A stretch of DNA of 46,494 nt from Ichthyophthirius multifiliis (GCF_000220395.1 NW_004085867.1:3135-49628); one strand, 5' to 3'; counted from the stretch's first letter, positions 12,718-26,060 are shown. The notes: generated from the letters alone by a model not told the origin. A program made the numbers and translations.

Positions 12718-12990
12718 CATATATCAGTATATCGCTAAAACCAAAAATATGAATTATTTCGTGGATAATTAATTCCATTAAATCTTAAAATTCAATAAGA
12801 TCAGTCAAATATGTATTCTGATAAATAACATAAATTAAAGTTATTAATACATTAGTATGTTTAGAAGATCAAAAATTAACAATAAAAAAAATATTGTTAA
12901 ATTATCATTTTCATTTCATAATTATATAGCGCATATATTTTTAAATCATTGTTCTTTCCTTAATTTATTTATTTATATGCAATTGGATTT
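12718..12990 (-). pseudogene. M8 metallopeptidase fragment around the zinc helix
   Basis: Read on the minus strand, this island contains a degenerate G-K-N-x-D-L-x-x-Y segment, then T-D-L-I-E-F-Q-D-L-M-E-L and I-I-H-E-I-I-H-I-F-G-F-S. HExxH itself survives as HEIIH, while the sequence on both sides loses frame and homology. The T-D-x-I-E spacing resembles group B (3501-5044). If the missing N-terminus were present its start would lie near 13.3 kb, about 1.3 kb from the plus-strand gene at 14651, matching the head-to-head arrangement seen elsewhere in the window. Confidence 0.7.
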
Positions 12991-14314
12991 TTTTTATATT
13001 TTATTTAAAAATTTTTGATTTTGCTTGTATGATATTTTTATAGTGATTAAAATTTAATATTAAATTTATTAAAATTATATTATTATATAAAAACTTTTTT
13101 AACATGTTTTATATATTTAAAAAAAAAAAAAATATATTAAATAGATATATTCATATAGGAGAATTTTATTTAAAAAAAATGGCTTTATTATAATTGTTTG
13201 TATTATTATATATATAAAATTGATAAATTTAAATTTATTTGTTTTAGAATTAAGTAAATTATATAATTTTAAAAAATATTTTCTCCTTTCTTAAATATTT
13301 TAAAGAAAATTTTTATTATATTTTAAAATTAAGATTTTTAATTTTAATTTAAATTTTAGCAAAATAAACAAAAAAAATATCAAGTTAAAATTATTATGTA
13401 TATAGCAGTATTTTGGAAATGTTATATTAGACTTTTTTTAAAAAAAAATTGAAAAAAAATAAATATAAAAATATTTTAATTTGTATGATTATATAAAATA
13501 ACAATAAAATATATATATTAAAATTATTTAATTTAAATATTTTTATTAATATGATAATTTTTGATTTTAATAAATATATTTAATAATATTATATTGTGAA
13601 ATATTATATATAATAACTTTAATAAATAATTATGTATAAGATATTTGTATGAATAATAAATTAAGAAATTAATAATATATTATAATAATATATTAATAAA
13701 AAAAATATTTAGAAATAAAAATATATATAAATATAATTAAATATATATATTAATATAAATATTTATAAAAAATTAGATGAATAATTTTAAAATAATCATA
13801 TTATAATAATATATATAATAAATAAAAATTAACTATATATGAATGCGTATTTAATTTTTAAATTAAATTAATTTAAAATTATACAGTTTATTTTTCAAAA
13901 AATTATATTAAATATATATTTTTAATTTAATTTTAAAAAATATCAAAAAAAATCGGCAATAAATTGATTTTTGCCTTTATTTTTGATTAAAACTTTATAA
14001 AATATAAAAAAATATATCAAATTAAAAAAAAAATATTATATGTATTTTTTATAATTATATTAAAAAATAAAATTATAATTGATTTTAATACTACAAATAA
14101 ATATAAATACATTTAATAATTATTTTGGTATTAATTTAAAAATATTATAATAAAATTAATTAGATTATAATTTCTTTTATAAATAAATAAAAAAATAATT
14201 TAAAAAAAGAAAATATATATAACTTAATTTTACAAAAATACTTATTTAAAACTAAATTGTACAAAAACAATTTAGTATATAAAAAAATATAAAAATATAA
14301 TATTTATATATATA

Positions 14315-14361
<47 letters not shown>

Positions 14362-14650
14362 ATTATTAAATATGTCTATAAAACACAAATTTATTTTGAA
14401 TATTTTAATTTCAATAATAATAATAATTTTTTTTATTTTATTTTTTATCTTTTTAGAAAAATATTATTTGTGATAAAATTTGAAATATTTTATATAAATA
14501 ATATATATAATAAAAAATTATTTTTATATAATAATTAAAACAATTATTATATAAAACGTTAACAAAAACCTAGATATCAAAATATTAAAACCTAAATCTA
14601 AAATAATTATAATCAATTTATAAATAAAAAAAAAGTTAAAAACAAATAAA
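12991..14650. other. AT-rich spacer upstream of the intact gene at 14651
   Basis: This contains the 5' region of the intact plus-strand gene. It is A/T-rich throughout, with a (TA)n tract at 14319-14358 listed separately. No other coding island was seen. The last 100 bases before the ATG are A-rich. Confidence 0.55.
14319..14358. repeat. (TA)n microsatellite
   Basis: Twenty perfect TA units lie about 290 bases upstream of the start of the intact M8 gene. Confidence 0.9.
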
Positions 14651-16204
14651 ATGAAAAAATTCATTATAACATTATTATTTATAACCTGTATTTTCAGCTT
14701 AAGAATCCTCAAACATAAATGTGCCCACGATCAAATGAAATAAAAATACAAATACAAATCAATTCCACCTGACATGTAATCTTAAGATATCCGTAATTTA
14801 CAAAATAAAATTCCCCGTAATATGGTAATAAGTTATGATATGTCTTATTTCAAAATATTACCTTAAAATGCTAAAAATAAATAGTTAACTAGTATATGCG
14901 AGAAAGCCGTATAAATAGCTATTGAATATTTTACTCGTTTAATAAAAATAATTCCAAAATCTGAAGTAAATATGAGATATAAATCTTCGAAATGTGGAAA
15001 AGTTGATGTTCCTTAATCAGATAAAACTAGAGGAAAGAATTCTGATTTACATTTATATGTATAATATGTAATGGAAGATGATTAGTAGTATTAAGCCTCT
15101 GCTATTTGGTGTTAATTTTTGGATGCTCAAGGACCAACTCATGGTTTAGTTAACTTCAATTTAGCTGAATTAGAATAAATAGAATTGGATGATGCTATTG
15201 AATTTGAAGATTTAATTGAAATAGTTATCCATGAAATTACTCATATATTAGGTTTTAGCGATGAAGATATACCTAAATGGGTAAATTCTAATGGAATCGC
15301 ATATGCTAAACCTACTATTACATAAAAAATAAGGGATATTGATAGTTTATTACTCACAACTCCTCATGTTTTGGCATTTGCTCGTAAATATTTCGGATGT
15401 CCTACCTTAGTTGGTATGCCTCTTTAAAACTAAGGAAACGGAAATTCTAAAAATTCTCATTGGTTAAACACAATCATGCAAAACGAATACATGAATGCAT
15501 CTGTATCATATACTTAGGCTTATTTTAGTGGTTTTACAACTAATCTTTTAAGAGATACAGGTTTCTATACAGAAATAAACGAATCTATGGAAGAATAGAT
15601 GTTCTATGGAAAAGGTAAAGGCTGTGAGTATGTTCTTGGTAAATGTAAAACTACAACAAGAGAATTTTGTGATCCTAAAACTGACGAGAAATTATGCGAT
15701 TTTTACCACCATGGTCTTGCTAATTGTAGTGTTGGTTTATTTAATAATCCTGGTTGCAATAATTTATTTACCTACCCAGATTATAAATGCTGGGATGTTA
15801 ATAGTCTTTTGAACATTGAAGATGTTAATGAAAAAAATGGAGGTTAATTTGGAGAAGATTCAAGATGTTTTAACGGAAACTTATTAGCTAAAACAGAAAA
15901 AAAATCAAAAAAAAAAAATGAAAATATTATAGGTAATTGCTATAAATATGAATGTAGTTCAAATGGATAATAAGTCTTTATATTTGTAGGATAAGAAAAA
16001 CTAATTTGTAAAAAAAAATTAGAAAAAATAACAGTTAAAGGTTATGATGGATATGTTATATGTCCTGAAAATATATAAGAGTTTTGTATGTATAAAAAAA
16101 TATGTCCAGGATTTTGTAGTAAAAACGGATATTGCTTAAAAAATTAATGTTAATGTATGAAAGGATTCTTTGGAAATGATTGCTTTAAGAAATAAGTAGC
16201 TTGA
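14651..16204 (+). CDS. Intact leishmanolysin-like (GP63, peptidase family M8) secreted zinc metallopeptidase, group B, 517 aa
   Basis: One frame runs from the ATG at 14651 to the TGA at 16202-16204. It reads 26 TAA/TAG codons as Gln against four CAA. Residues 4-16 form a signal-peptide core. A cysteine switch H-K-C-A-H-D lies at 22-27, expected to keep the proenzyme latent as in leishmanolysin. The zinc helix HEITHILGF begins at His194, with Glu195 the catalytic base and His198 the second ligand. The third ligand is His270 in S-H-W, and the Met-turn is Met281 in N-E-Y-M. A Cys-rich region with YGKGKGCEYVLGKC follows, then a Lys-rich linker (about 415-425) and a terminal EGF-like module (C-S-K-N-G-Y-C, C-Q-C, G-N-D-C). 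There is no hydrophobic tail, so secretion rather than GPI anchoring is likely. Substrate is unknown. It is the only intact group B copy. Confidence 0.95.
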
Positions 16205-18044
16205 TTAGTTAAGTATTTAATAATTTTTAATCTAATTTTATTTAATATAATAAATACATAAATAATTTGTTTATAATTATTAACTTTTATTAATTAAATT
16301 AAATTTATTTATTAGAAAAAAATTTTAATTAAATTAATTCATTTTTTTAAAAGAATAAATAATTTAGTTAATTTAAAAAAAAAAAAAAAAAAATTAATAA
16401 AAAATAAAAAAAAAAAATTTATAAAAAAAAATTTTAAATTTAAATATAATAAAATAATATAATTAAAAAAAATTAGAAAAATAAATATAAAAACATAGAT
16501 AAATATATAAATAAATATATAAATATATATATATAATATATATTTATATTTTTAATTTATATAGTTATATATAAATTTAAATAAATTACATTATCTAATA
16601 TTATTTTTAATTTTTTTTATTTTATTTTATTATTATATTATTACTTATATAATTATATATTTTTTTTTATTTATTTTATTTTTATTTATCTTTCTTACTA
16701 TAACATATTATAATTTATTTTTTTTTTTATTAAATTTTTTTTTATTTTATTTTATTAAAAAATTAATTGCATTTTTTTTTATATATATTTTCTGTCTTTT
16801 TAATAATTATTTTTATTAATTTATTTAAAATTTTTTCAATTTTTTAATTATTCAATAGATTTAACTTATTTTTAATTTTTTTTTTTATTTTATTTAAATT
16901 ATTTTATTAAAATATTCCATAAATATTTTTATTACTGTTATATATTATTATTTAAATATATTCATTCTTTTATTTATTACTTTATCATACTTATATTATA
17001 ATTATTTTATATAAAGTATTTTTTATTTTATTTTTTTTATTTTAAAAGAATAATATTCAAATAATATAATTTTTTAATAACTTTATAACTTTTATTTTAT
17101 ATTTTGTTTTATTTTAAAATAAAACTCTTTTTAAATTCAATAATACTTTTGTTTCAAAAAATTATAAGAAAATTAAAAGCAATAGTTTTTATTTCTTTCC
17201 TACAGTATATACTTTAGTTCAAATTTATTTTATCTTAACTAATTTTTTTTTTTTAAAAAAAAGTTTATTTTATATAGAAACATTTATTTATTTTAGTAAA
17301 CATAAATTAATAATTCTAATATTATAGTATTTTTTTAAAAAAAAGTATATTTATCTTATGTTTTATATTATAAATTTATATAATTTTTACATTTTTATAT
17401 ATTTATTTTCAATTATTTAATATATTTTTTTTATTTAAATATATTATATATTTCTTTATGCTCTATTTTTATTTTATTATGTAATTTATAAAATGTATAG
17501 TTTATTTAATTTTATTAAAATTAATAAATTTTCTTAATAAAAATATATTTATTATATTTTTTAAATATTTATATATTTATTTATTAATTTATATTAATTA
17601 TTAAATAATTTTTTTCTTTTAAATATTGGCATTGTATTTATTAGCAAAATGAAAATTTTTATTATTTCTTTGTTCTAATATTTATAATTTTTTATTAATT
17701 ATTATTATTAAAATTAAAATTATTTTTCAATATATTTTATTACATAAAATAAGTTTTTATAATTTATATGGCATATTACACAATGTCTTAAATTTTTAAA
17801 TAAAATTATTAATAAAAAATTATATTTTTTTCTTTTTACCAATATAAGATATAAAAAATATTGAATTTACATATTAACCTTATTATATCTATTAATTTAG
17901 ATTTATTTATATATAAATCAATAAATATAAAAATTATAAAAATAAATTACAATTAAAGTATAAAAAAAAATTAATTTTTTTGGATTTTCAATAAACTTTT
18001 GTTAACATTATAATAAAAAGTTATATTTTGTATATATAAAAAAA

Positions 18045-18124
18045 ATATTTATATTTATATTTATATTTTTATATTTATATTTATATTTATATTTATATTT
18101 ATATTTATATTTATATTTATATTT
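18045..18124. repeat. ATATTT hexamer tandem repeat
   Basis: About 13 copies of the hexamer ATATTT lie head to tail with one interruption near 18066. The tract is within the long spacer and touches no gene. Confidence 0.85.
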
Positions 18125-19193
18125 GAATTAGTTTAAATTCGTGTTAAAATATTTTCAACATAAAATAATGCTTATTAATAATTAGTTAATACTATTTTAT
18201 TATTAATATATATTTTTTTTTTAATATTTTTTGATATAAAAATATGATATTATATAAAATTTAAAAAATTATAAATATATAAATAGATATATATATATAT
18301 ATATATATATAATATAATTAATTTTCATAATTATTTTATTAATACTTTTATTATTATTAAATTGCTTTAAAATTTAATTAAATATATCAAAAGAACAATT
18401 AAGTTTAAAATATTCAATAAATAGTTTTGATAAAATATTAGTAATTTACACTAACATATATTTATTTAATAAATATTTAGCAGAATTAATGTATTTTTTT
18501 ATTAATATTTCTTATATTAAATATAAAATTTATATATTTTTATAAATAAAAAAGATATTTTGTATTTTGTAAATTTATTTTATTTAATTTAAAATAATTA
18601 TAAAATAGTAAATTAATTAATTTATAATTTTTAAATTAATTTAATGACTTTTTTTCTATGTGTATTTCAATAACCTTTTTATATATTTTTTTTATAAAAA
18701 TATAGAAAAAAATTAAGATATTAATATTATTTAAATAATAAATACAAATATACAAACTTTATCATTAAACTATTATTTTTTGTTTTTTTTAAATATATAT
18801 ATAAAAATTCAATTATTAATTAAATAAAAAAAAAAATAATACAATAATTATTTATTATATTTTTAAAAATATATTAATTATTTAATATCATTCTAATTTT
18901 TTTTTAAAAAATAATTATATTTATGTAAAACTTTATAAAATTAATTTAATGTAAAAATAAAAAAAAAAAAAATTAATTTTTTCATAAAAATAATTTTAAT
19001 AATAAATGGTATAAGATAAAAGATATAAGAATAAGTAAAAAATTGATATATATAAACATTTTAAAAATGATAATTTAATGAAAAAAAAAAATATTTTGTT
19101 TTGAATATTGTAAAAATTAATATATATATAAATAAAAATAAAATATTATATTTATGCAAAATAAAAAAATATACGTAGATTAGTTTTAATTTA

Positions 19194-19198
<5 letters not shown>

Positions 19199-19232
<34 letters not shown>
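19199..19232. repeat. (TA)n microsatellite
   Basis: Seventeen TA units lie in the 3' flank of the gene at 20561-22123. Similar longer tracts lie in the 3' flanks of the two other intact group A genes. Confidence 0.85.
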
Positions 19233-19237
<5 letters not shown>

Positions 19238-19660
19238 ATAAATATTTATATATATATATATATTTTTATTATTTTTAATTCTATATAAATTATTTATATT
19301 ATTTAAAATATATATTTTTTTTTCTTAGATTATTTTATAAAAAATTATTTTCTTTTGGTTATTATTTATTTCTTAATGTAAGATATTCTTTTTTTTAATA
19401 AAATTTTATCTTCGATATTTTTTTCGAAAATTAATGTTTTTTTTTTATTTATTATAATTAAATTTTCAATAAAATATAAATTTGCATTTTAATTTTTTTT
19501 CTTTTTTATTATTATTTTGTTATAATCTTTTTTTTTTTTTATATTTTTTCTTTTTTTCTACTTTTTTAGAAAAAATATCTTTCAAAAATTAATTTTTTTT
19601 TTTATATTTTATTATATTTTACTTTTATTAAAAAAATTCAATTATTTTTCAAAAAATATC

Positions 19661-19730
19661 ACAATTTAATTATTTTAATTCCTAAAAATATAAGCTATGT
19701 AAATAAGTCACTTTAAAATCAATTTTTATT
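19661..19730. other. Conserved 3'-flank block of group A genes, copy 1
   Basis: About 70 bases centred on CCTAAAAATATAAG and CTTTAAAATCAATTTTT are shared with 26061-26130 and 41200-41260. Each lies 0.6-1.2 kb beyond the stop of an intact group A gene, in the same orientation. On the minus strand the centre reads GT...TTATATTTTTAG over exactly 30 bases in all three, like a short ciliate intron, but the flanking frames do not agree between copies. Confidence 0.6.
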
Positions 19731-20560
19731 CCATAAACACATTTTTATTATAAAATAGTACACTTTTTCTAAATTTCTTATTTTTTCTATTAATAGAATT
19801 TTTTTATGATATATTCATTTATGTTATTTTTTTTTTTTATGTTTTTATTGCAATTTTTGTCTTATATATATATTCTATATATATATATTTTTAAATAAAA
19901 AATAATCTTATTTTGTAATTTTTATTACCTGCTTTTGATATATTTTTTTGTGCTGAATTTAAATTTAGTGAATTTTTTTTAAAAATTTTCAGAATATATT
20001 ATAAATTAAACACAATATATTAATGTAAATGAATAATTATATTTATTATATTAACACTTGTTTTTAAAATATATTATAATATGATTTTAATTTTTTACTT
20101 ATATATAATTTTACTTTTAATAAGGCAAATCAGGTCCAGGTTAAATATTTAATAATTAAAATAGTTAAAATTTTCAAATTTATATATACATATAAATTCT
20201 AAATATATTTATTTAAAAATTATTTTTAACATTTTTAAATTATAAAATTATTAAAAAATTATTTTAATGTAATTTTTTTAATAAAAATGGCTAAAATTTT
20301 TTTTTAAAATGAAATTTATTTTTATTTTAAATTTCATTTATTAATTTTTTTTTAAATACATTTTTTATTTTTTATATATATTTTTAATATATTTTTTTTA
20401 TATATATTTTTAAAAACAAATGAAATTAATATATTTTTTTAAAAAATACTATTTTTATGAAATTATAATTCCTATAATTTAATTTATTATTATATAATAT
20501 TAATATTTTTAGTCTAGTTTTTCTAATAAAATATATAGAAAATTAAACTATAATTTTTTT

Positions 20561-22123
20561 TCACTAATAGCTATATAATGAGCAATCACTTCCATAGAAT
20601 CCTTTATCGCAATTACATTATCCTTTTAAGCAATATCCATTTGCACTACAGTAGTTTGGACAGAATTTTTTAAAATTACAAAACTCTTGTATATTTTCCG
20701 GGCATTAAATATATCCATTATATCCGTCAACTTACATTTATGCTTAGTTTTTAGTGCAAATAACCTTTTAATTTCCTACTTGAATAATCAATTATTATGA
20801 ATTATGTTAACAATAATGTTAATAGCATTTACCTTACAATTTATTAGATGGTACAAATTTTTTATTTAATAAAGTCACGTTAAAACATTTTGAATTAATA
20901 CCAAATTTAATTCCATATGCAAGTTAACTTTGTTATGTATTCAAATCACTACTAGTATCCCAGCATTTTCCATTAGAATAGGTACTAGAAGTATTACAAT
21001 TAGGATCATTAAATTAACCAATAGTACAAACAGAAGATCCATGGTGATAATAATCACATAATCCATCGTCTTATACAGGTCTACAAAATTCTCTTATACT
21101 TTAATCACATCTACCAAGGATAAATTGACAGCCTTCTCCTTATCCATAATTCGTTGCTTCCTCCATAGAGGCGTTTACTTCAACATAGAAACCTGTGTCT
21201 CTTAAAAGATTGGTTGTAAAAGCACTAAAATAGGCCTAAGTTTTTGATATACTTGCATTCATGTATTCGTCTGCGATAGCTGTTTATTCCCAATGAGATC
21301 CTGCAGATCCGCTTCCTCCTTAATCTTCAAGAGGCATACCTTTTAAATTTTCACATCCGTAATATTTTTTAGCGAATGCCAAAACATGAGGAGTACTCAG
21401 AAGTTATTTTTCAACTCCCCTAATTATTTATTTAGTGATAGGGTTAGTATATGGCAATCCATTAGAATTTACCCATCTTTTTACATCATCATCGCTAAAA
21501 CCTAATATATGAGTGATTTCATGGATAACTATTTCCATTAAATCTTCAAATTCAATAGGATCTTCCAGATTTTTGGCAGCTAATAAACCTAAATTAAAGT
21601 TAACTGTACCATGAGTAGGTCCTAAACGATCTATAAATTAACACCAACCAGCATGAGCTAAAGTATTGTTACCTGGTTCAACTGTATATGATACATATAA
21701 ATGTAAATCAGAATTTTACGCCTATGTTCTGTCTATATCAGGAATTGGAACTAATCCACATTTTTTATTACTGTATTTATATCTCATATCTGATTCTTTT
21801 TTTGGGAGTATTCTTATTAAACGAGAAAAATATTGAATTGCCAAATTTAAAGCTTTCTCACAGCTATTAGTTATACTAATTAGCTTATCTTTCAAATGAG
21901 AAGCAGCTAAAGGTTTGAAATAATCCATATTGTAGGTAATTAACATATTACGAGGATATTTATATTATAAATTACGAACATCTGAAGATTCTTCAACAGG
22001 ATTTTAAGGGATTGATTCATATTTATAGCTTTATTTAAATTTATCGTGACCACATTCGTGTTCTAGTACTTTTAGACCGAAAACAAAGGTTATTAATAAT
22101 AGGATTATAATAAATTTTTACAT
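20561..22123 (-). CDS. Intact leishmanolysin-like (M8) secreted zinc metallopeptidase, group A, 520 aa
   Basis: The ATG at 22121-22123 is followed directly by TAA (Gln2), and the frame runs without a break to the TGA at 20561-20563. A signal-peptide core spans about residues 4-16 and ends in F-V-F-G. The cysteine switch is H-E-C-G-H-D at 22-27. HEITHILGFS begins at His201, the third zinc ligand is His277 in G-S-H-W, and the Met-turn Met288 lies in D-E-Y-M-N. The Cys-rich region includes G-E-G-C-Q-F-I-L-G-R-C and K-C-W-D, and the chain ends in an EGF-like module (C-S-A-N-G-Y-C, C-N-C, G-S-D-C-S). All catalytic residues are present, so an active secreted protease is expected. It faces a dead plus-strand copy at 23239 across about 1.1 kb, as do the other two intact group A genes. 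Confidence 0.95.
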
Positions 22124-23238
22124 TTTTTTATTAATATTTTTGTTATTATTTATATTTTAATAAATATTATTTTTAATATAATTTTGTAAAGTACTTATAT
22201 AGTTAAATGATATAATTAATAATAATATGTGTATATTAATAAATTTTTATTTATATTTAAATAGTATATTTTTCTATTTCAATAATTTATTTTATATGTT
22301 AAAAAATGTATATAAAATAGATAAAATAAAAATAAAATGAAAATAAAATAAAATTATTATTTAATTAAGTTAAAAATTTAAATAATATTTTTTATTTAAA
22401 GACAAAAATATGCTTAAGTTTTGTGTAATATGAATATATATAAATTATATTATTAAATGTTATTGGTATAAAATTTAAAATAAATTATATCTAAAAATAA
22501 ATATAAAATAAAAAAATATTCTTATATATATAAAAAAAAATTATAAAATATAAATATATAATATATAAAATAAATGAATTTTATATAATTATCCTAAATT
22601 AATTTTTTAAATCAATCAATAATTAATTTATATTTAGTTCTATTTTTTTAATTAAAAAAAACTTTTATTTATAATATTATAAATTTGCTCATATTAAAAT
22701 AAATAATATATTTTAGCATCAATAAAAAAATCACTAAATTATTTTTAAAGTTTTATACAGTAGAAAATAATTAATTATATATCTAATTATTTTTAATTAA
22801 TATATAAATTTTAAATATGATTTTTATAAATGATTTAATTTTAAAAAAATTAATAATAGAAAGACAAAAAAAAATATATATATTATTTTGCTTCTAATTA
22901 TAAATTTTTTTAAAAGTGTAAACATATTAAAATTAATATAAATTTTTTACTATTTTTAAATAAATCATTATATATAATCGAATAAATTATATTTAGTAAA
23001 TATATATTAATCTACATTATTTATAAATTTTTTCATTTTTTAATTATTAAAAAACATTTAATATAAAACTAAATATATAATTAAAGCATATTAATCTATA
23101 TAAAAAAATAACTATAATATTAATATATATATTTATTTAATTTATAAGATATTAATAATTAAAGAAAATAATATTATAAAAATAATAAATTTATAAATAA
23201 AAAAAAATATATTAACGAAAGTATATTTAATAAAAAAA
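22124..23238. other. Divergent spacer (about 1.1 kb), homologous to two others
   Basis: This lies between the start of 20561-22123 (-) and the remnant at 23239 (+). Blocks such as AAAATAGATAAAATAAAAAT near 22316 and ATATTAATCTATATAAAAAAA at 23088-23108 recur at the same relative places in 28822-30004 and 43388-44579. This shows that the spacer was duplicated together with both genes. It should hold the minus-strand promoter, which I cannot delimit. Confidence 0.6.
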
Positions 23239-23921
23239 ATTAACAAAAAATTAATAATAACACTATTATTAATAAATTTATTTTTGTTCTATAAGTACTT
23301 TTACACCAATGTGCCTTCGATAAAATGAAATAAATCCAAAAAATATAAAATTCAATCCTTCCTCCTAATTAGGAGTTTTTAGATATCCGTAATTTACAAA
23401 ACAGACATCCCCTTATATGATTATAAACTACGATATGTCTTATTTTTCAAGATTGCCATATATCCTTAGAATAAAATTCTAACTGTTGTCTGCGATAAAG
23501 CTTTATAATTATTGATTGAATATTTTTCTCGCCTTATAAAAATAATCTCAAAATCTGAATTTTATTTAATATTGCTTAATAAAAAAAAATATTTTTATAT
23601 GCTCAAAACTCTTAACGTTTTGAATTTCGCTTGTAATTATTTCGGATGTCATTAGTTTGGTGTTTCTCTTGAAAATTCAGAAGGCATAGCTTCTTCAGGA
23701 TCTTGTTGCGGACAAACCACAGTCATCTATAAAAATACATAACTCAATATATATCACATAATAAAGCTTTTTTTAGTTGTTTTACAGTCAATTATTTAAA
23801 GGACACAGGTTTGTATTCTAAAACAAGCTACTCTATAGTAGAATAAACATAGTATAGAAAAGGAAAAGATTGTGAACATTTCATTGGTTATTACAGTTCT
23901 ATTTAAAAGAGTAATGTAATT
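23239..23921 (+). pseudogene. M8 metallopeptidase remnant, group D, active-site region deleted
   Basis: The leader-like stretch is present, but the codons at the expected ATG read ATT-AAC. The propeptide motif survives as H-Q-C-A-F-D. The N-terminal domain (I-N-Y-D-M-S-Y-F) is recognisable up to about 23560, where some 300 bases including HExxH are absent compared with 44580-46084. Homology resumes at L-K-T-L-N-V-L-N-F-A. Where the third zinc ligand S-H-W is expected the codons at 23701-23709 give S-C-C. The match ends near 23921, and the following 60 bases match the 3' flank of the 30005 copy, so the C-terminal part was lost by a second deletion. It is non-functional. Confidence 0.82.
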
Positions 23922-25598
23922 CAATCGATTTGTATGAAATTTCAAATTTTTAATAAAATTTCCAAATTTAACCTAATTTACAATATAAAAAGCCTTTATT
24001 ATAATATTGTTAATTTATCAGATATTAAATCTCACTCTTCTCCATATTATTTAAATTAAATATTTCCATACTTTTAATTCCATTTAAAATAGGGTGTCCA
24101 TAAATATTATAGATAAGAATACTGTCAAAAAACATTTAATCAAATTTCTATTATGTCATCCATATTTTCTATCTAAAAAAAATAAGATTTTTTTATTTTA
24201 TAAAAAAATTTTAAGGTATCTTAATTTTCTATAAAATTTAACGTTGGCTTAAATTTATTTTTATATAGAATAATTATTATTTATAAAATTATTTTTAATA
24301 AATGAAATGACATAGATATTAAAAAAATAATTAATTTTTATGAATAAGCAATTATATTTAATTTTTTAATTTATATAGTAAATGTAATTTATAATAGAAA
24401 CATTTATTAAAACTTATATAAATATATTTTTATATTTATAAGTTTTAATATATATTTATATACATATATTTTATGAAATCATTTATATATACATATTTTA
24501 TTTTTTAAATTTAATTATAATTTTATAAATTTATTTTTATTACATATATTATATTTTATTTTTATTTTTATTTTTATTTTTATTTTCAATTTTATATTAT
24601 TTTATTTTATAATAAATTAATGAAATAATTATAAATATAAAATAATTAATTTCATTTTTAAAAAATAAATAATTATATAAAAAATTAAAAAAAAATAAAA
24701 TTCACATATATTTTATTTAAAAAAAAAAATATATATAAATTGATTAATATAGGTCTTATTGCGAAATTATATAAATTTTAGTATTTAGTTTATTTCAAAT
24801 ATACTAATTTTTAAAATAAAGTTAATATTAAATAATTTTGAATATTTAATTTTAATTTTTTTGATTTTGGTTATTTAACAATAATATCAAATAAAAATAT
24901 TATTTATAAATAATGTATTTTTAATAAATATATATTTAGATTTATTGTTTTTTTATTATATATTCATATATCAATAAATTTTATAAGATTTAAATGAATA
25001 ACCTTTTTAATAGTTATGTATTTTAAGTATATTTATCTTTTTTTAATTTTTAATCTATAATTTTATATATAATCTTTGTTTCAAATTAAAAGCAAATCTT
25101 TAAATATATTAAAATTAATAATAATTTATCAGTTTTTTTTTTTTAATTTGTATTAATTATTTATTATTTTATTTAAAAAAGTGTATTTAATTATATTATA
25201 TTTTTTTATATATAATAAAAATAATAACTTAATTTTATAATTAAATATATAAAAAAATGGATTTTATAAAAATAATTAAATATAGTTATAAAAAAAAAAA
25301 ATTAAAAATAATTTAATTTTATTTTAGTATTAATTATAATAATTAATTATTATTATAAAAGAATTTATTAATTCTATAATAAAAAAATATAATATATAAA
25401 TATAACAATATATATTAATTATTTAAATAAAACAATAAAATAAATAATATCATATATTTAATGTTTTTTTATTTACTAATATTATATAATTTAAAAGTAT
25501 AGATTAAAAAAAAATATAAAGGTTAAAATATAAAAAAAATAGGTTTATATAAAAATGAATAATAAATAATTAATATTAATTATATAATATTTATGGTA

Positions 25599-25604
<6 letters not shown>

Positions 25605-25656
<52 letters not shown>
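25605..25656. repeat. (AT)n microsatellite
   Basis: Twenty-six AT units lie in the 3' flank of the gene at 27259-28821. Confidence 0.9.
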
Positions 25657-25659
<3 letters not shown>

Positions 25660-26060
25660 CTTTTACTTTTACTTTTAATATTTTTATTCATAAAAAATTA
25701 TATTTTTTTTTTTTTTTATTATTTTTATATGAAAATAAATATTTTTTTTTATTAAAAAATTAATTTTTTAATATAATTTTTCATAAAATTAGTGTAATTT
25801 TTTTTAAATAAATTTTTTATTTCTCAGAATTATATCTTCAATAAAATTTAAGTTTACATTTTCTTTTTTTTCTTTTTTATTTTTTTTTTGAAATTTTCTT
25901 TTACATTATTTTTTTTAAGTCAGAAAATTCAATTATATTATTTATTTTTTTATCTTTTTTATAGAAAAAAAAATTCTTTACAAAAAATTTAAGTTTCTTA
26001 TATATTTTATTTTTTAATTTTACTCTTTTTACAAAACTCACAAAAGTTTAAAAAAACATC

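Larger units (their letters stand above)
16205..20560. other. Long AT-rich spacer (4.4 kb) between convergent intact genes
   Basis: This spacer separates the 3' ends of 14651-16204 (+) and 20561-22123 (-). It holds a hexamer repeat at 18045-18124, (TA)n tracts at about 18290-18315 and 19199-19232, and, from about 19260 to 20280, sequence shared with the 3' flanks of the other group A genes. No coding island is visible. A small GC-richer patch at about 20122-20145 is unique in the window and unexplained. Confidence 0.5.

Noticed and set aside
15606..15812. Second plus-strand frame inside the intact group B gene, also present antisense-free in the twin at 3883-4116
   Set aside because: It is an out-of-frame shadow of the same coding sequence, kept in both copies only because the DNA is nearly identical.
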